Shown here piece by piece: positions 8,114 to 16,180 of a DNA stretch of 20,934 nt (positions within the stretch are counted from its first letter, which is position 1; every line of letters begins with the position of its first letter). The notes beneath the pieces are model-generated. The model searched no databases. It was given only the letters and a program-made list of their open reading frames with translations, and was not told where the DNA came from. The stretch spans positions 1-20,934 of the forward strand of contig NZ_RQFK01000024.1 of the NCBI RefSeq assembly GCF_004770765.1, read 5' to 3'. The position numbers and the translations under genes are program-made. This stretch comes from Leptospira noumeaensis. Its GTDB lineage: Bacteria; Spirochaetota; Leptospiria; Leptospirales; Leptospiraceae.

Positions 8114-8281
8114 GTCGTATAACAGCATCTTCCCGCTACGTTTCGGCACAAGGCCTCACTCGGCCTGCGGCAAATTCCCTTCCGGCACGCTTCTTGCCCA
8201 GCAAGAAGTCGCGCCGACGCTAACGCCTCTTCCAGAGGCTCAGCTACAGGGAACTTCGGGAAGACTAGTTCGTTATGCGAA
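8114..8281 (+). repeat. attC 7 (stem type D)
   Basis: The arms are GTCGTATAAC and GTTATGCGAA. The inner stem TCTTCCCG pairs perfectly with CGGGAAGA. The body is nearly the same as attC 6 except in two loop hairpins, one of which changes but keeps its pairing (CCTACTTCGTAGG in attC 6, CCTCTTCCAGAGG here). Confidence 0.86.
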
Positions 8282-8344
8282 ATGTCAAAAAAAGTGCATT
8301 AAAAAAGAATTTACTCTAAATATTTAAGAAATATAATAGGAGCA

Positions 8345-9520
8345 ATGGAAGAAGAATCAAATTCATCCGATAGTAATGAACACCTAATTCCTGATAAACA
8401 GAACGATTCAATTGATGAAAATTCTTCCGATACTTTACCAGGTTCTGCTTTAAACTTTCCAAAACAAATTAATACCATAAATAATATGAGTAGCCTCTCC
8501 GCAGCTCAATCTGTAGCGGAAGCCCTAAAACGAACAAATGCTCTCAATTCAATGAGTAGCCTCTCTGCAGCTCAATCTGTAGCGGAAGCCCTAAAACGAA
8601 CAAATGCTCTCAATTCAATGAGTAGGGAACACCAAATGCAGGAAAATGTTATCCAAGAAAATTATAGTAGTTCCTTGAAACTAAAAAAGGATATTATTGA
8701 ATTAGAAAAACAAATTTTAGAATTCGAGAACAAATACAGTGAAAAATCAGAAGAACATAAGGAAGCAACCGAAGAACTTGAAAAATTAAAGGTCTTAATA
8801 GAGACGTATGACTCTAAAAGCAAATTGAACCATATTGCAAGTAAAATTCATCCCGAGGCAGCAAATCTATTATATAGCAATCATGACTTATTACAAGAAT
8901 TCGATAAGGATACTTCAAGAAATGTAACCGTTTTATCAATTGATATAAGACGATCAACAGAATTAATGCTAAAAGCTAAGGATCCACATTCATATGCTTT
9001 GTTTATTTCAGAAATAGCAGTTGGATTAAAAGAAATAATATTAGCAAATTTTGGAATCTTTGATAAATTTACCGGTGATGGAATATTAGCCTTTTTTTCC
9101 GAATTCTATTCAGGGAAAGACTTTCTAGCACATTCTCTCAAGGCAGCAAACGAATGTCATGAGTTTTTCAATAAGTATTATAATTTGAATAGAAATAAAT
9201 TCAAAATAGTAATGAAAGATATTGGCTTAGGAATTGGAATAGATTACGGAGAAGCAAACATAATAAAAATCAACAATGAATTAACGGTCATCGGAAACCC
9301 AGTAGTATATGCTTGTCGCTTCTCAGGATGTCAACCAAACCAAACTTTAAGTAACCAAGGAATGGTAGATGCTTTGCGTGAAAAATATGATTCTTATTTA
9401 AATATCGAAGAAAGCGTAATAGACATTAAACATGAGGGCAAAGCCTTCGGTTATACCGCGTACTTAAATTTTAATAAATTACAATTAATTAATCCATTTT
9501 GGCTTAGAGATTCTAATTAA
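8345..9520 (+). CDS. Class III adenylate/guanylate cyclase with N-terminal repeat and coiled coil
   Basis: This is a 391-residue soluble protein. Residues 1-45 are acidic and Ser-rich. Residues 48-91 are two identical 22-residue repeats (MSSLSAAQSVAEALKRTNALNS), followed by a coiled coil at about 105-165. The cyclase domain (about 195-375) has metal-binding D200 (LSIDIRRST) and D245 (FTGDGILAFF), K241 where adenylate cyclases bind adenine, and GIGIDYGEANI. R325 lies in GNPVVYACRF, where the family usually has VN..A.R. The transition-state Asn is thus replaced by V321, so activity may be altered. It should make a cyclic nucleotide, probably cAMP. No effector gene adjoins it. The ATG at 8345 has AGGAG just upstream, unusually close. 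Confidence 0.85.
   Translation: MEEESNSSDSNEHLIPDKQNDSIDENSSDTLPGSALNFPKQINTINNMSSLSAAQSVAEALKRTNALNSMSSLSAAQSVAEALKRTNALNSMSREHQMQENVIQENYSSSLKLKKDIIELEKQILEFENKYSEKSEEHKEATEELEKLKVLIETYDSKSKLNHIASKIHPEAANLLYSNHDLLQEFDKDTSRNVTVLSIDIRRSTELMLKAKDPHSYALFISEIAVGLKEIILANFGIFDKFTGDGILAFFSEFYSGKDFLAHSLKAANECHEFFNKYYNLNRNKFKIVMKDIGLGIGIDYGEANIIKINNELTVIGNPVVYACRFSGCQPNQTLSNQGMVDALREKYDSYLNIEESVIDIKHEGKAFGYTAYLNFNKLQLINPFWLRDSN
8486..8626 (+). repeat. In-frame 66-bp tandem repeat in the cyclase gene
   Basis: Units at 8486-8551 and 8552-8617 are the same except for one silent C/T change, followed by the start of a third unit (ATGAGTAG, to about 8625). Each unit encodes 22 residues (MSSLSAAQSVAEALKRTNALNS). 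The near-identity shows a recent tandem duplication, and the 66-bp period keeps the frame. Confidence 0.95.
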
Positions 9521-9534
9521 AAACCTTTTGACAC

Positions 9535-9703
9535 TTCGCATAACAGCGCGGAAACGCTGCGCTTCGGCACTTCGGCCTCGCTTGGGCTGTGCCACATTCC
9601 CCTTCTGGCACTCGCTTGCATACGCAAGCTACGTGACCAGTCCCTAACGTCCCGTTGGGACTCAGGGTCGGGGAACGTCGTCTCCCCTAGTTCGTTATGC
9701 GTC
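9535..9703 (+). repeat. attC 8 (stem type A)
   Basis: The arms are TTCGCATAAC and GTTATGCGTC. The inner stem CGGAAACG faces CGTCTCCC, so its outermost pair is broken here. Cassette 8 ends match as GTTATGCGAA-A/G-TGTCAAAA. Confidence 0.84.
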
Positions 9704-9757
9704 ATTTTTCAAAAACTTAATTTATAGAAAATATAAAAGGATTAAGCAAATTATATT

Positions 9758-10435
9758 ATGATCAAATTTCTACTTTTTTTTCTCATATTTTCACATACAA
9801 TCTTCGCAGAAGAAATTAGAATATTTTCTATGACGCAACTTGATTTCTTTATTAGGGGAGGATACTTTACTGCCGAAAATTTTTATGCTGACTCGGAATT
9901 TAAGAATTGGACATACAAAAAAGACCTAAATTTTATTCTTAGTATTTGGAAAGAAAATGGAACTTGGTGTCGTGCAGAATTTACGAATTGGGAATTAACA
10001 TCGCTTGATGTATTAGGTTTAAAATTTGATTACTATATCTATGCAACTGGACCAATCTATAATGCTTCCAAAACAAGCTTCACTGATTTCAATTATATTG
10101 AAATTCAATCCGATCCATATTATTACAAATTAGAAAATAAATGTTATCGCAAAAAAGAAAATCCTCCAATTGTTTTAAATTATTCTAATCCATTAGAATT
10201 TGCCAATTTAGTTGACGATAAATACTGTATCCTCCCTAAATTACATAGAGATTGTCAAAATAAAATAGAAAAAATTATGAAAGACAATGGATTCAATTAT
10301 TTTGATACAAGGATTTGGCCACATCAGGACTTTAAGAATTTTATTAAAAAATACGAGCAAGTTCCAAATTCTTTTAAAAAAGTAAAAAGAACGATAAACT
10401 ATGAAGATGGTCCAGCAGAAATATATAATGACTAA
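9758..10435 (+). CDS. Secreted protein of unknown function
   Basis: This is a 225-residue protein with a clear signal peptide: MIKF, a hydrophobic Leu/Phe run to residue 15, and likely cleavage after IFA at about residue 17. No lipobox cysteine is present, so it is probably a soluble periplasmic or exported protein. The mature part is rich in aromatic residues and has four cysteines (WCRAEF, KCYRK, KYCILP, DCQNK). I do not recognise a family. The ATG at 9758 is the first in frame before the signal peptide. About 105 bases of AT-rich sequence with no evident gene separate the stop from attC 9. Confidence 0.65.
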   Translation: MIKFLLFFLIFSHTIFAEEIRIFSMTQLDFFIRGGYFTAENFYADSEFKNWTYKKDLNFILSIWKENGTWCRAEFTNWELTSLDVLGLKFDYYIYATGPIYNASKTSFTDFNYIEIQSDPYYYKLENKCYRKKENPPIVLNYSNPLEFANLVDDKYCILPKLHRDCQNKIEKIMKDNGFNYFDTRIWPHQDFKNFIKKYEQVPNSFKKVKRTINYEDGPAEIYND

Positions 10436-10540
10436 TATTTGAAATATAACAGTTAATCTAACTACTATATTTGTCATTATTCTTCTTGATAACATATTTG
10501 TCTTAGGAACACATCAGGTAAAATTCCGAAAGTGAAAATC

Positions 10541-10710
10541 GACGCATAACAGCGACTACTCACTGCGCTTCGGCACTTACGGCCTCGCTTGGGCTGCGCC
10601 ACATTTCCCTTCTGGCATTCGCCTTGCTTACGCAAGCTACATGCCAGTCCCTAACGTCCCGACGGGACTCAGGGTCGGGAAACGTCGAGTAGCCTAGTTC
10701 GTTATACGAC
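10541..10710 (+). repeat. attC 9 (stem type B)
   Basis: The arms are GACGCATAAC and GTTATACGAC. The inner stem CTACTC pairs with GAGTAG. The next stem is ATTTCCC/GGGAAACG, one pair longer than in type A sites. Cassette 9 ends match as GTTATGCGTC-A/G-(T/A)TTTTC. Confidence 0.84.
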
Positions 10711-10734
10711 ATGACAAAAAATAGAATCATTAAT

Positions 10735-11652
10735 ATGAAAAAAATAACTTTAACAATTACAATATTCCTTTTAAACTCTGTGATTAATGCGCAGACAAGT
10801 AAACCCACTTTTGAAACTGGTATTAGAGTTCAAAAAGCAGAGTTTATTCCTTACGATTATAGTAGAAACGTTACTGATGCCGAACCTTTCCCGAATGTAA
10901 AGATTCAGAACTTACGAAATAATACTAAAACAATTAATCCGTTCTTTCTAATTTACAAAGATCTTCAAAGGGGGTTTTCTATAGAATTTGATTATTCAAA
11001 AATTCAAATTGAAAGACCAAATTTTGACAATGAATTTCTTATTGGAAATCGGTTCTATAGATTCAAAAACTACCTTGCAAATAACGAAAGAAGTGACATT
11101 AAACTAAACTTCTTCTTCTACCCTTCCCAACAATTGAACGAATATTTCTCATTTGGAATCGGAATTAGAAAAATTGATAGAATCAGAAATGCATCAGAGC
11201 ATTTATACTCGATCGAAGAAAAAATTCTATCAATGGGTCCGCAATTTGTCATGAAATCCAAAATTCCAATTACCGAAAAACTCTCAATTAACCTTGGTTT
11301 AGATTTATATCATACACAGGGACGACGAAATTATAGTTATTCAAGTTCGCATTATTCCCCTCAAGGAAATTATTCATTTCTAGAAACGGTTAAAGGAAAT
11401 GGAAAAACCATCGGAATCTTTCAAGGCTATGAAGCAAACGTTTCCTTAAAATATAATTTTCTGGAAAACTTCAATCTCGCATTCGGTTACAACTACAATT
11501 ATTCCTATTTTAAGTATCAAAACCTAGATGATTACACTTACTATTTCAATTTCTCCTCCGCATCAAGTGACTATGCTGTCCAGAATACTAAATATTCGAA
11601 TGGAAAAGAAATAATTAGAGGATTCTATATATCCGCATCAACAGTATTCTAA
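10735..11652 (+). CDS. Outer-membrane beta-barrel protein
   Basis: This is a 305-residue protein with a signal peptide MKKITLTITIFLLNSVINAQ, likely cut after INA. The mature chain is a series of alternating polar/hydrophobic aromatic strands, such as FSIEFDYSKIQI, SIKLNFFFYPSQ-like segments, FSFGIGIRKI, LSINLGLDLYHT, YEANVSLKYNF and FNLAFGYNYNYSYF. It ends in GFYISASTVF with a terminal Phe, the usual outer-membrane barrel signature. A barrel of roughly 10-12 strands is likely. I chose the ATG at 10735; an in-frame ATG at 10711 lies within the cassette arm. Ligand and role are unknown; surface or transport functions are possible. Confidence 0.75.
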   Translation: MKKITLTITIFLLNSVINAQTSKPTFETGIRVQKAEFIPYDYSRNVTDAEPFPNVKIQNLRNNTKTINPFFLIYKDLQRGFSIEFDYSKIQIERPNFDNEFLIGNRFYRFKNYLANNERSDIKLNFFFYPSQQLNEYFSFGIGIRKIDRIRNASEHLYSIEEKILSMGPQFVMKSKIPITEKLSINLGLDLYHTQGRRNYSYSSSHYSPQGNYSFLETVKGNGKTIGIFQGYEANVSLKYNFLENFNLAFGYNYNYSYFKYQNLDDYTYYFNFSSASSDYAVQNTKYSNGKEIIRGFYISASTVF

Positions 11653-11659
11653 TTGTCAC

Positions 11660-11829
11660 GTCGTATAACTACCGCTAACCACTTCGCTTCGGGACTTACG
11701 CCCTCGCTCGGTCTACGACACATAGGCTTTTGGCACTCCTCTTGCCTTCGCAAGCGTCGTGCCAATCCCTAACGTCCCGTCCGGGACTCAGGGTCAGCCT
11801 ACGTCGGTTAGCTTAGTTCGTTATGCGAA
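11660..11829 (+). repeat. attC 10 (stem type C variant)
   Basis: The arms are GTCGTATAAC and GTTATGCGAA. The inner stem GCTAACC pairs with GGTTAGC. Relative to attC 4 and 5 (ACTAACC/GGTTAGT) the outer A-T pair has become G-C, a compensatory change. Cassette 10 ends match as GTTATACGAC-A/G-TGACAA. Confidence 0.86.
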
Positions 11830-11861
11830 ATATTTGAACTCATATGAAAAAGGAAAAATGT

Positions 11862-12266
11862 ATGCCGATAAATTTAGATATTCCAGCAAACAGCATTGAG
11901 TATTTCTCAACTGAAGCAATAGAAGAATTAAGAGATGCTACATTAAATTACTCTCTTAATATTATAGATGAAGCAAATCGATTAGATGCAACAATTAGAT
12001 CAAAAAAAGACAAACCGGAAATAACGCGTTCAATCGTAAAAAATGCCGTTAATTTCCGAGAAAATCCATTTAATATTAGAAAAAAATCATTAAAATATAT
12101 TTTAATTCAAATTGCATCTTCAATTTTTCTATTCTTATCTGGAATTACATATGACTTCCAAAAGTTTTCTACAGATAAATTGCATTTGGCTTCATTTCTG
12201 GTAATTACACTAATCGCAATTACATCAACAGTTTCAATGTTTTTTATGGGGAGAGATGAAATATGA
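11862..12266 (+). CDS. Small two-helix membrane protein (first gene of two-gene cassette)
   Basis: This is a 134-residue protein. The N-terminal ~75 residues are soluble and charged (AIEELRDATLNYSLNIIDEANRL...). Two membrane helices follow, IQIASSIFLFLSGITYDF and HLASFLVITLIAITSTVSMFF, in a hairpin with a short charged tail. I chose the ATG at 11862, with AAGGA 8-9 bases upstream; an in-frame ATG at 11844 would add six residues. The stop overlaps the next start as ATGA at 12263-12266, so the two proteins are probably made together and interact in the inner membrane. No family is recognised. Confidence 0.68.
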   Translation: MPINLDIPANSIEYFSTEAIEELRDATLNYSLNIIDEANRLDATIRSKKDKPEITRSIVKNAVNFRENPFNIRKKSLKYILIQIASSIFLFLSGITYDFQKFSTDKLHLASFLVITLIAITSTVSMFFMGRDEI

Positions 12267-12976
12267 AAATTATAAATAAATCAAAATATACAAAGAATAA
12301 GCAAATATTAGAGGACATTTCCAAAGAATATATAGAACTCTTAACAGAAAACATACAATTCAAAAAAAGAAATCTCGATTACAAAGAAGTAGATTATAAA
12401 GATCTTATAGTTGCGCACGAAGATTTCAAAAAAAGAAATTCAGTAAAATCTATCCAAAAAGAAAGAAAAAGCAATCTTCTCTTATTTACTGGAATGCTAT
12501 ACGTAGTAATAGGATTACTAACATACTCCTATAGTAACTTCGAAATTGGACCAAATAACCTAGGCATTATAATATCAATTTTTGGAATAATAATTGCATT
12601 TTCTAGTGTTACTTTAAATTTTTTAAAGAATGATATTTTTCTTTTAACTTCAAAAAGAATAGAGAAGAAGATAGATAAATTCGAGATAATTAACAAATGG
12701 AATAAAATCGAAACATTGACAAATGCATTTTTATACAATAAAAAAATCGCGAAATCAGTTGAGAATAATATTCATTTACCACTTTCAAAAAAAATCAACA
12801 TTCTATACGAAAATCAATATATAAACAAGGAAGATATTATAAATTATCAAACCATTTTAAAAGCTAGAAACAATATTGTACATAGTTCAAACCTGGATAT
12901 AGATGAAAAAGAACTGCGAAATTTACTAGAAAAAGCTGACAATATAATTGAAATTTTGGAAATTAAAAATCGATAA
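12263..12976 (+). CDS. Membrane protein with C-terminal HEPN-like motif
   Basis: This is a 237-residue protein. It has a charged, helical, probably coiled-coil N-terminus (about residues 1-75), then two membrane helices (LLLFTGMLYVVIGLLTYSY and LGIIISIFGIIIAFSSVTLNF). A cytoplasmic helical domain of about 110 residues follows. That domain ends in KARNNIVHSSNLDIDEKELRNLLEKA. The R202-x4-H207 motif (RNNIVH) in this setting resembles the HEPN ribonuclease active site. Together with the upstream two-helix protein it looks like a membrane-anchored two-gene module, a layout seen in several abortive-infection systems. The HEPN assignment rests on the motif and helix pattern, and the role is inferred. 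Confidence 0.6.
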   Translation: MKIINKSKYTKNKQILEDISKEYIELLTENIQFKKRNLDYKEVDYKDLIVAHEDFKKRNSVKSIQKERKSNLLLFTGMLYVVIGLLTYSYSNFEIGPNNLGIIISIFGIIIAFSSVTLNFLKNDIFLLTSKRIEKKIDKFEIINKWNKIETLTNAFLYNKKIAKSVENNIHLPLSKKINILYENQYINKEDIINYQTILKARNNIVHSSNLDIDEKELRNLLEKADNIIEILEIKNR

Positions 12977-12984
12977 TCAAATAC

Positions 12985-13153
12985 TTCGCATAACAGCGTC
13001 TACTCACTGCGCTTCGGCACTTGCGGCCTCGCTTGGCCTGCGGCACATTTCCCTTCTGGCATTCGCTCGCATACGCAAGCTGCATGCCAGTCCCTAACGT
13101 CCCGCTGGGACTCAGGGTCGGGAAACGTCGAGTAGACTAGTTCGTTATGCGAC
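12985..13153 (+). repeat. attC 11 (stem type B)
   Basis: The arms are TTCGCATAAC and GTTATGCGAC. The inner stem TCTACTC pairs with GAGTAGA and the next stem is ATTTCCC/GGGAAACG. Cassette 11 ends match as GTTATGCGAA-A/G-TATTTGA/T. Confidence 0.86.
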
Positions 13154-13204
13154 ATTGCAAAAAAGTTGTTTACTTTTTTCTCTAAGCAACAGAATAATTT
13201 GCCA

Positions 13205-13969
13205 ATGAAATTTCTAATACCAATAGTTTTTACAATATTAGGATGTAACTCATATACAAGTTACATAGCGCCAGATTCCAAAAAAATCAATATATTACCG
13301 AACAAAAGAATCGCTTTAATAGGATTCATGAATTATGAATTTGAAATGAACAAAGATAGACAAGGAAACTTATACAGGTCATCTGCATCTCTAAATTACA
13401 ACAAATCTATGAAACCGCTATTTCCTGCAGGTAAGGATGTATCCTCCTTTAATTCGAATAATATTAATAATCAAATTGCAAGGGAGAATTGTTTAGATCT
13501 TGTTTATGAATATATAAATATTGTAAAAGATTCAGGAAAAAAAGAATTGAGTAAATTTATCGATTTTAATTTAACACCTGATACTTCAAAGTCTACATGC
13601 TTAGTTAAAACTAATAATGTAGACTACTATATACTTGGAATCCCAGGAAAACCCTTTAATTCATGGGTTAATTACGATGAAAGCTTTTTTGGTTACATTA
13701 AAAGTGGAATTTCAGTTTTATCATTTTTTATATTCCCCTCTAAACAAGCAGAACCAGTAAATGGATTTTTCTATATTTACGATTCCAAGCTAAATCTTGT
13801 TGATAAGTTTGAATATAAAAAGCAGGTAATAATCACAACATCATGGTGGTTTAATTTAAATTTAAATGAAAAGGAATATGTATTTAAAGAAATTGATCAG
13901 AGTATAATCAAATCACAAGAAAACATCACCAAAGAATTTTCTTACGACTTTTATGCAAAATATAAATAA
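13205..13969 (+). CDS. Lipoprotein of unknown function
   Basis: This is a 254-residue predicted lipoprotein with a short signal MKFLIPIVFTILGC and lipobox ILGC (C14). The mature protein has no family I recognise. Around residues 30-45 it has RIALIGFMNYEF, and later NVDYYILGIPGKPFNSW, then a hydrophobic stretch (IKSGISVLSFFIFP), and NGFFYIYDSKLNLVDKF, which looks like beta strands. I chose the ATG at 13205 because it puts the signal peptide at the start; an in-frame TTG at 13166 would add 13 polar residues before it. It is followed closely by a second lipoprotein gene, so the two probably form one operon and may act together at the envelope. Confidence 0.75.
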   Translation: MKFLIPIVFTILGCNSYTSYIAPDSKKINILPNKRIALIGFMNYEFEMNKDRQGNLYRSSASLNYNKSMKPLFPAGKDVSSFNSNNINNQIARENCLDLVYEYINIVKDSGKKELSKFIDFNLTPDTSKSTCLVKTNNVDYYILGIPGKPFNSWVNYDESFFGYIKSGISVLSFFIFPSKQAEPVNGFFYIYDSKLNLVDKFEYKKQVIITTSWWFNLNLNEKEYVFKEIDQSIIKSQENITKEFSYDFYAKYK

Positions 13970-14009
13970 AATATATTTTTCTCTATTACAAGACAAAAAA
14001 GGAACAAAA

Positions 14010-14516
14010 ATGAAAACAAAGCTATCAACACTATTAATCGGATTAATACTAAGCAATTGTGTATTTATGCCAGATTATTCAAAAAATTTCAAAAAATACC
14101 CTATAAAACCTGATCTAAAATCAATTTCGGTGACCAAACCCGAAGGTAGATTTGAAATGTTTGCTACTGGTTTTTACTATATTCTAGCAGCTAACTTAAT
14201 TGAAGAAAATTTAAAATATTCAGAATTATTTTCTGAAGTTAAAGAAAAAGACGGCGATTACATCCTAACAGCAGAAAAAATTGATGATAAATATACTGGA
14301 GAATTTATTGATGTTGCGTATTCAATAACTGTTGAATACTCACTACACCTAAAAAATAGATTAGTTTTTAAGAATAAATATAGTGCGACAGCTATTTCTG
14401 AGCCTACCGAACATTTCATGTATGCTTTTAGACAAAGGTTAGCTCGAGAAAGAGCTCTTCAAATGACTGTAAACAAATTTTTAGACGATTTAGAAACTAT
14501 GAAGATTCTCAAATAA
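14010..14516 (+). CDS. Lipoprotein of unknown function
   Basis: This is a 168-residue predicted lipoprotein with signal MKTKLSTLLIGLILSNC and lipobox LSNC (C17). The mature part has ATGFYYILAANLIEENL, an alternating DYILTAEKIDDKY...YSITVEYSLHLKNRLVFKNKY strand region, then a helical end with RQRLARERALQMTVNKFLDDL. The layout suggests an alpha/beta domain like those of small outer-membrane assembly or activator lipoproteins, but I cannot name the family. The ATG at 14010 has a good AAGGA sequence 6-7 bases upstream. An earlier in-frame ATG at 13953 overlaps the previous gene and would bury the signal peptide. Confidence 0.75.
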   Translation: MKTKLSTLLIGLILSNCVFMPDYSKNFKKYPIKPDLKSISVTKPEGRFEMFATGFYYILAANLIEENLKYSELFSEVKEKDGDYILTAEKIDDKYTGEFIDVAYSITVEYSLHLKNRLVFKNKYSATAISEPTEHFMYAFRQRLARERALQMTVNKFLDDLETMKILK

Positions 14517-14541
14517 TCTCTGATTCATATTCTTTTGCAAC

Positions 14542-14711
14542 GTCGCATAACAGCGCGGAAACGCTGCGCTTCGGCACTTACGGCCTCGCTTGGTCTGCGA
14601 CACATTCCCCTCCTGGCACTCGCTTGCATACGCAAGCTACGTGACCAGTCCCTAACGTCCCGTTGGGACTCAGGGTCGGGGAACGTCGTCTCCGCTAATT
14701 CGTTAGTTGCA
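14542..14711 (+). repeat. attC 12 (stem type A)
   Basis: The arms are GTCGCATAAC and GTTAGTTGCA. The inner stem CGGAAACG pairs with CGTCTCCG (one A·C mismatch). Cassette 12 ends match as GTTATGCGAC-A/G-TTGCAAAA, 18 of 19 positions. Confidence 0.86.
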
Positions 14712-14908
14712 ATGTGCAGAATTTCGTTCTCGCCAGGTTCGTTTTTTCTCGCTTTTATCTATTAAGCAAAGATTGATACAAAAGATTAATTTGATCGGTC
14801 TTGTTTGTTTAAGATTTCTCAAAATTGATTTACTCTGCGCTCTTTGTTGATGTTTTCTGGTGGACTTCCAGTTCTTTCTTATCACAAATCTTTTCTCGAC
14901 GGGCACAC
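14712..14908. other. Cassette 13 body: no + strand gene
   Basis: This cassette holds only about 200 bases between its arms, and no + strand reading frame has a start and sensible length. The + strand is T-rich, the reverse of all neighbouring cassettes, so any coding content would be on the minus strand. A minus frame from a GTG at 14906 to 14703 encodes 67 very basic residues (for example KNWKSTRKHQQRAQ), but it has no family and its end runs into the arm. The body may be a decayed inverted gene, a small RNA or a promoter cassette. With the adjoining attC sites it fills the geneless stretch 14517-15088. Confidence 0.5.
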
Positions 14909-15042
14909 TGCAACTAACAGCGTCTTAACGCTTCACTTCGGGACAGGCCCTCGTTCGGCCTTCGGCAAATTTCCCGCTACCCTAACGCCTACTACGCAGG
15001 CTCAGGGCGGGAAACTTCGTCAAGACTAGTTCGTTATCTGCA
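14909..15042 (+). repeat. attC 13 (short variant, stem type E)
   Basis: The arms are TGCAACTAAC and GTTATCTGCA. The inner stem TCTTAACG pairs with CGTCAAGA (one A·C mismatch). At 134 bp it is about 35 bp shorter than the others because the hairpin around GCATACGCAAGC is missing. It still keeps the ATTTCCC-type stem and a CCTACTACGCAGG hairpin. Cassette 13 ends match as GTTAGTTGCA-A/G-TGTGC. Confidence 0.82.
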
Positions 15043-15088
15043 ATGCGTAAAAATCATTTTCTTAAGAGAGTAAAAGGAAAATCAAATC

Positions 15089-15955
15089 ATGCAAAATCAA
15101 ACTTCGCTTATATACAAATTAACTATAATAATCATTTATTGTGTACTATTCACACCTAACTGCAGAAAGCCTTCAAGTTCAAAGCGGGATTTTCTAGATG
15201 CCGTACGATTTAAGGAATATGACAGAGTTCAAGATCTTATTGATTTAGGAGAAGACGTAAATCAGTCCGATTATAGATCCGGAGAAACCGCTCTATTATT
15301 AGCTATTGCTAAACGTGACTTCGATATGGTTGAAATTTTATTGAAAGCTAAAGCTGATCCTAATAAAAAAAGTATTTTCCATGGTCCGATTCATTTAGCG
15401 TCAGATTTTTGTTCACCAGAAATTCTAAGAATACTAATAAATGCAAAAGCAGATATAAATGCTCAAAACGCTTTTGATTATTATACTCCCTTAGAAATTT
15501 CCCTTCTAAATGGAAATTTAAAATGCACAGAAATACTAATTAACAGCGGAGCGAAAATCGAAGGTCTTTCCGTTTCACATATATTCTCTGAAATTGCCGA
15601 AAAAGGTCGAACTGAAATTTTAAATTATATCTTAGATGTTCTAGATATCCAAATATATCAACATGAAGCGAATTTAGCACTATTACGTTCAGTTCGATCT
15701 GGAAATATTAATACTGTTCAATATCTTTTAAAAAAGAATTTGAAGTTGAATACTAATTTTTTTGATGATGACGGAGACGCACTAATACATATTGCAACAA
15801 AATATAATAGAACTTCAATATTAAATTTATTGCTAACTGCTGGTGCAGATCCCAACTTAAAAAACAAAAAAGGAGAAACCCCAATACGCATCGCTCTTAA
15901 ACAAAAAAACTTATCACTTGCGGAAATACTTAAAAATTCTGGAGCAACTAATTAA
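15089..15955 (+). CDS. Ankyrin-repeat lipoprotein
   Basis: This is a 288-residue predicted lipoprotein with a signal segment at residues 10-22 and lipobox TPNC (C25). The mature part is a run of about seven ankyrin repeats, with typical turns such as GETALLLAIAKRDFDMVEILLKAKADPN, GPIHLASDFCSPEILRILINAKADIN, TPLEISLLNGNLKCTEILINSGA and a final GETPIRIALKQKNLSLAEILKNSGA. The middle repeats (residues 160-220) are more diverged. Ankyrin arrays bind other proteins, and here the array would be tethered to a membrane and face the periplasm or exterior. The ATG at 15089 has AAAAGGA 11-12 bases upstream. Partner and role cannot be told. Confidence 0.85.
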   Translation: MQNQTSLIYKLTIIIIYCVLFTPNCRKPSSSKRDFLDAVRFKEYDRVQDLIDLGEDVNQSDYRSGETALLLAIAKRDFDMVEILLKAKADPNKKSIFHGPIHLASDFCSPEILRILINAKADINAQNAFDYYTPLEISLLNGNLKCTEILINSGAKIEGLSVSHIFSEIAEKGRTEILNYILDVLDIQIYQHEANLALLRSVRSGNINTVQYLLKKNLKLNTNFFDDDGDALIHIATKYNRTSILNLLLTAGADPNLKNKKGETPIRIALKQKNLSLAEILKNSGATN

Positions 15956-15984
15956 AAATTAATAAACCATTCTTTTCAACGCAC

Positions 15985-16156
15985 TGCAGATAACAGCGAG
16001 GAAACGCTGCGCTTCGGCACTTACGGCCTCGCTTGGGCTGCGCCACATTCCCTTTCTGTCACTCGTTTGCATCCGCAAACTCCGTGCCAGTCCCTAACGT
16101 CCCGTTTCCGGGACTCAGGGTCAGGGAACGTCGTCTCCCCTAGTTCGTTATACGAC
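15985..16156 (+). repeat. attC 14 (stem type A)
   Basis: The arms are TGCAGATAAC and GTTATACGAC. The inner stem AGGAAACG faces CGTCTCCC. Cassette 14 ends match as GTTATCTGCA-A/G-TGCGT. Confidence 0.84.
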
Positions 16157-16180
16157 ATTGGATAAACATTCTTTACATTT

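Noticed and set aside
8310..8337. TTTACT - 16 bases - TATAAT just before the cyclase start
   Set aside because: The boxes look good but the region is very AT-rich, and transcription would start at the ATG although an AGGAG lies between; kept out as too uncertain.
9517..9705. Minus-strand frames over attC 8 and similar ones over attC 3, 4 and 9
   Set aside because: They are translations of the repeat itself, with shared nonsense motifs (for example ARRGMWHSPSEA) at each copy.
14535..14765. Open frame of 76 codons on the + strand across attC 12
   Set aside because: It lies almost wholly in the repeat, and similar frames recur in other attC copies because of their GC-rich sequence; no gene features.
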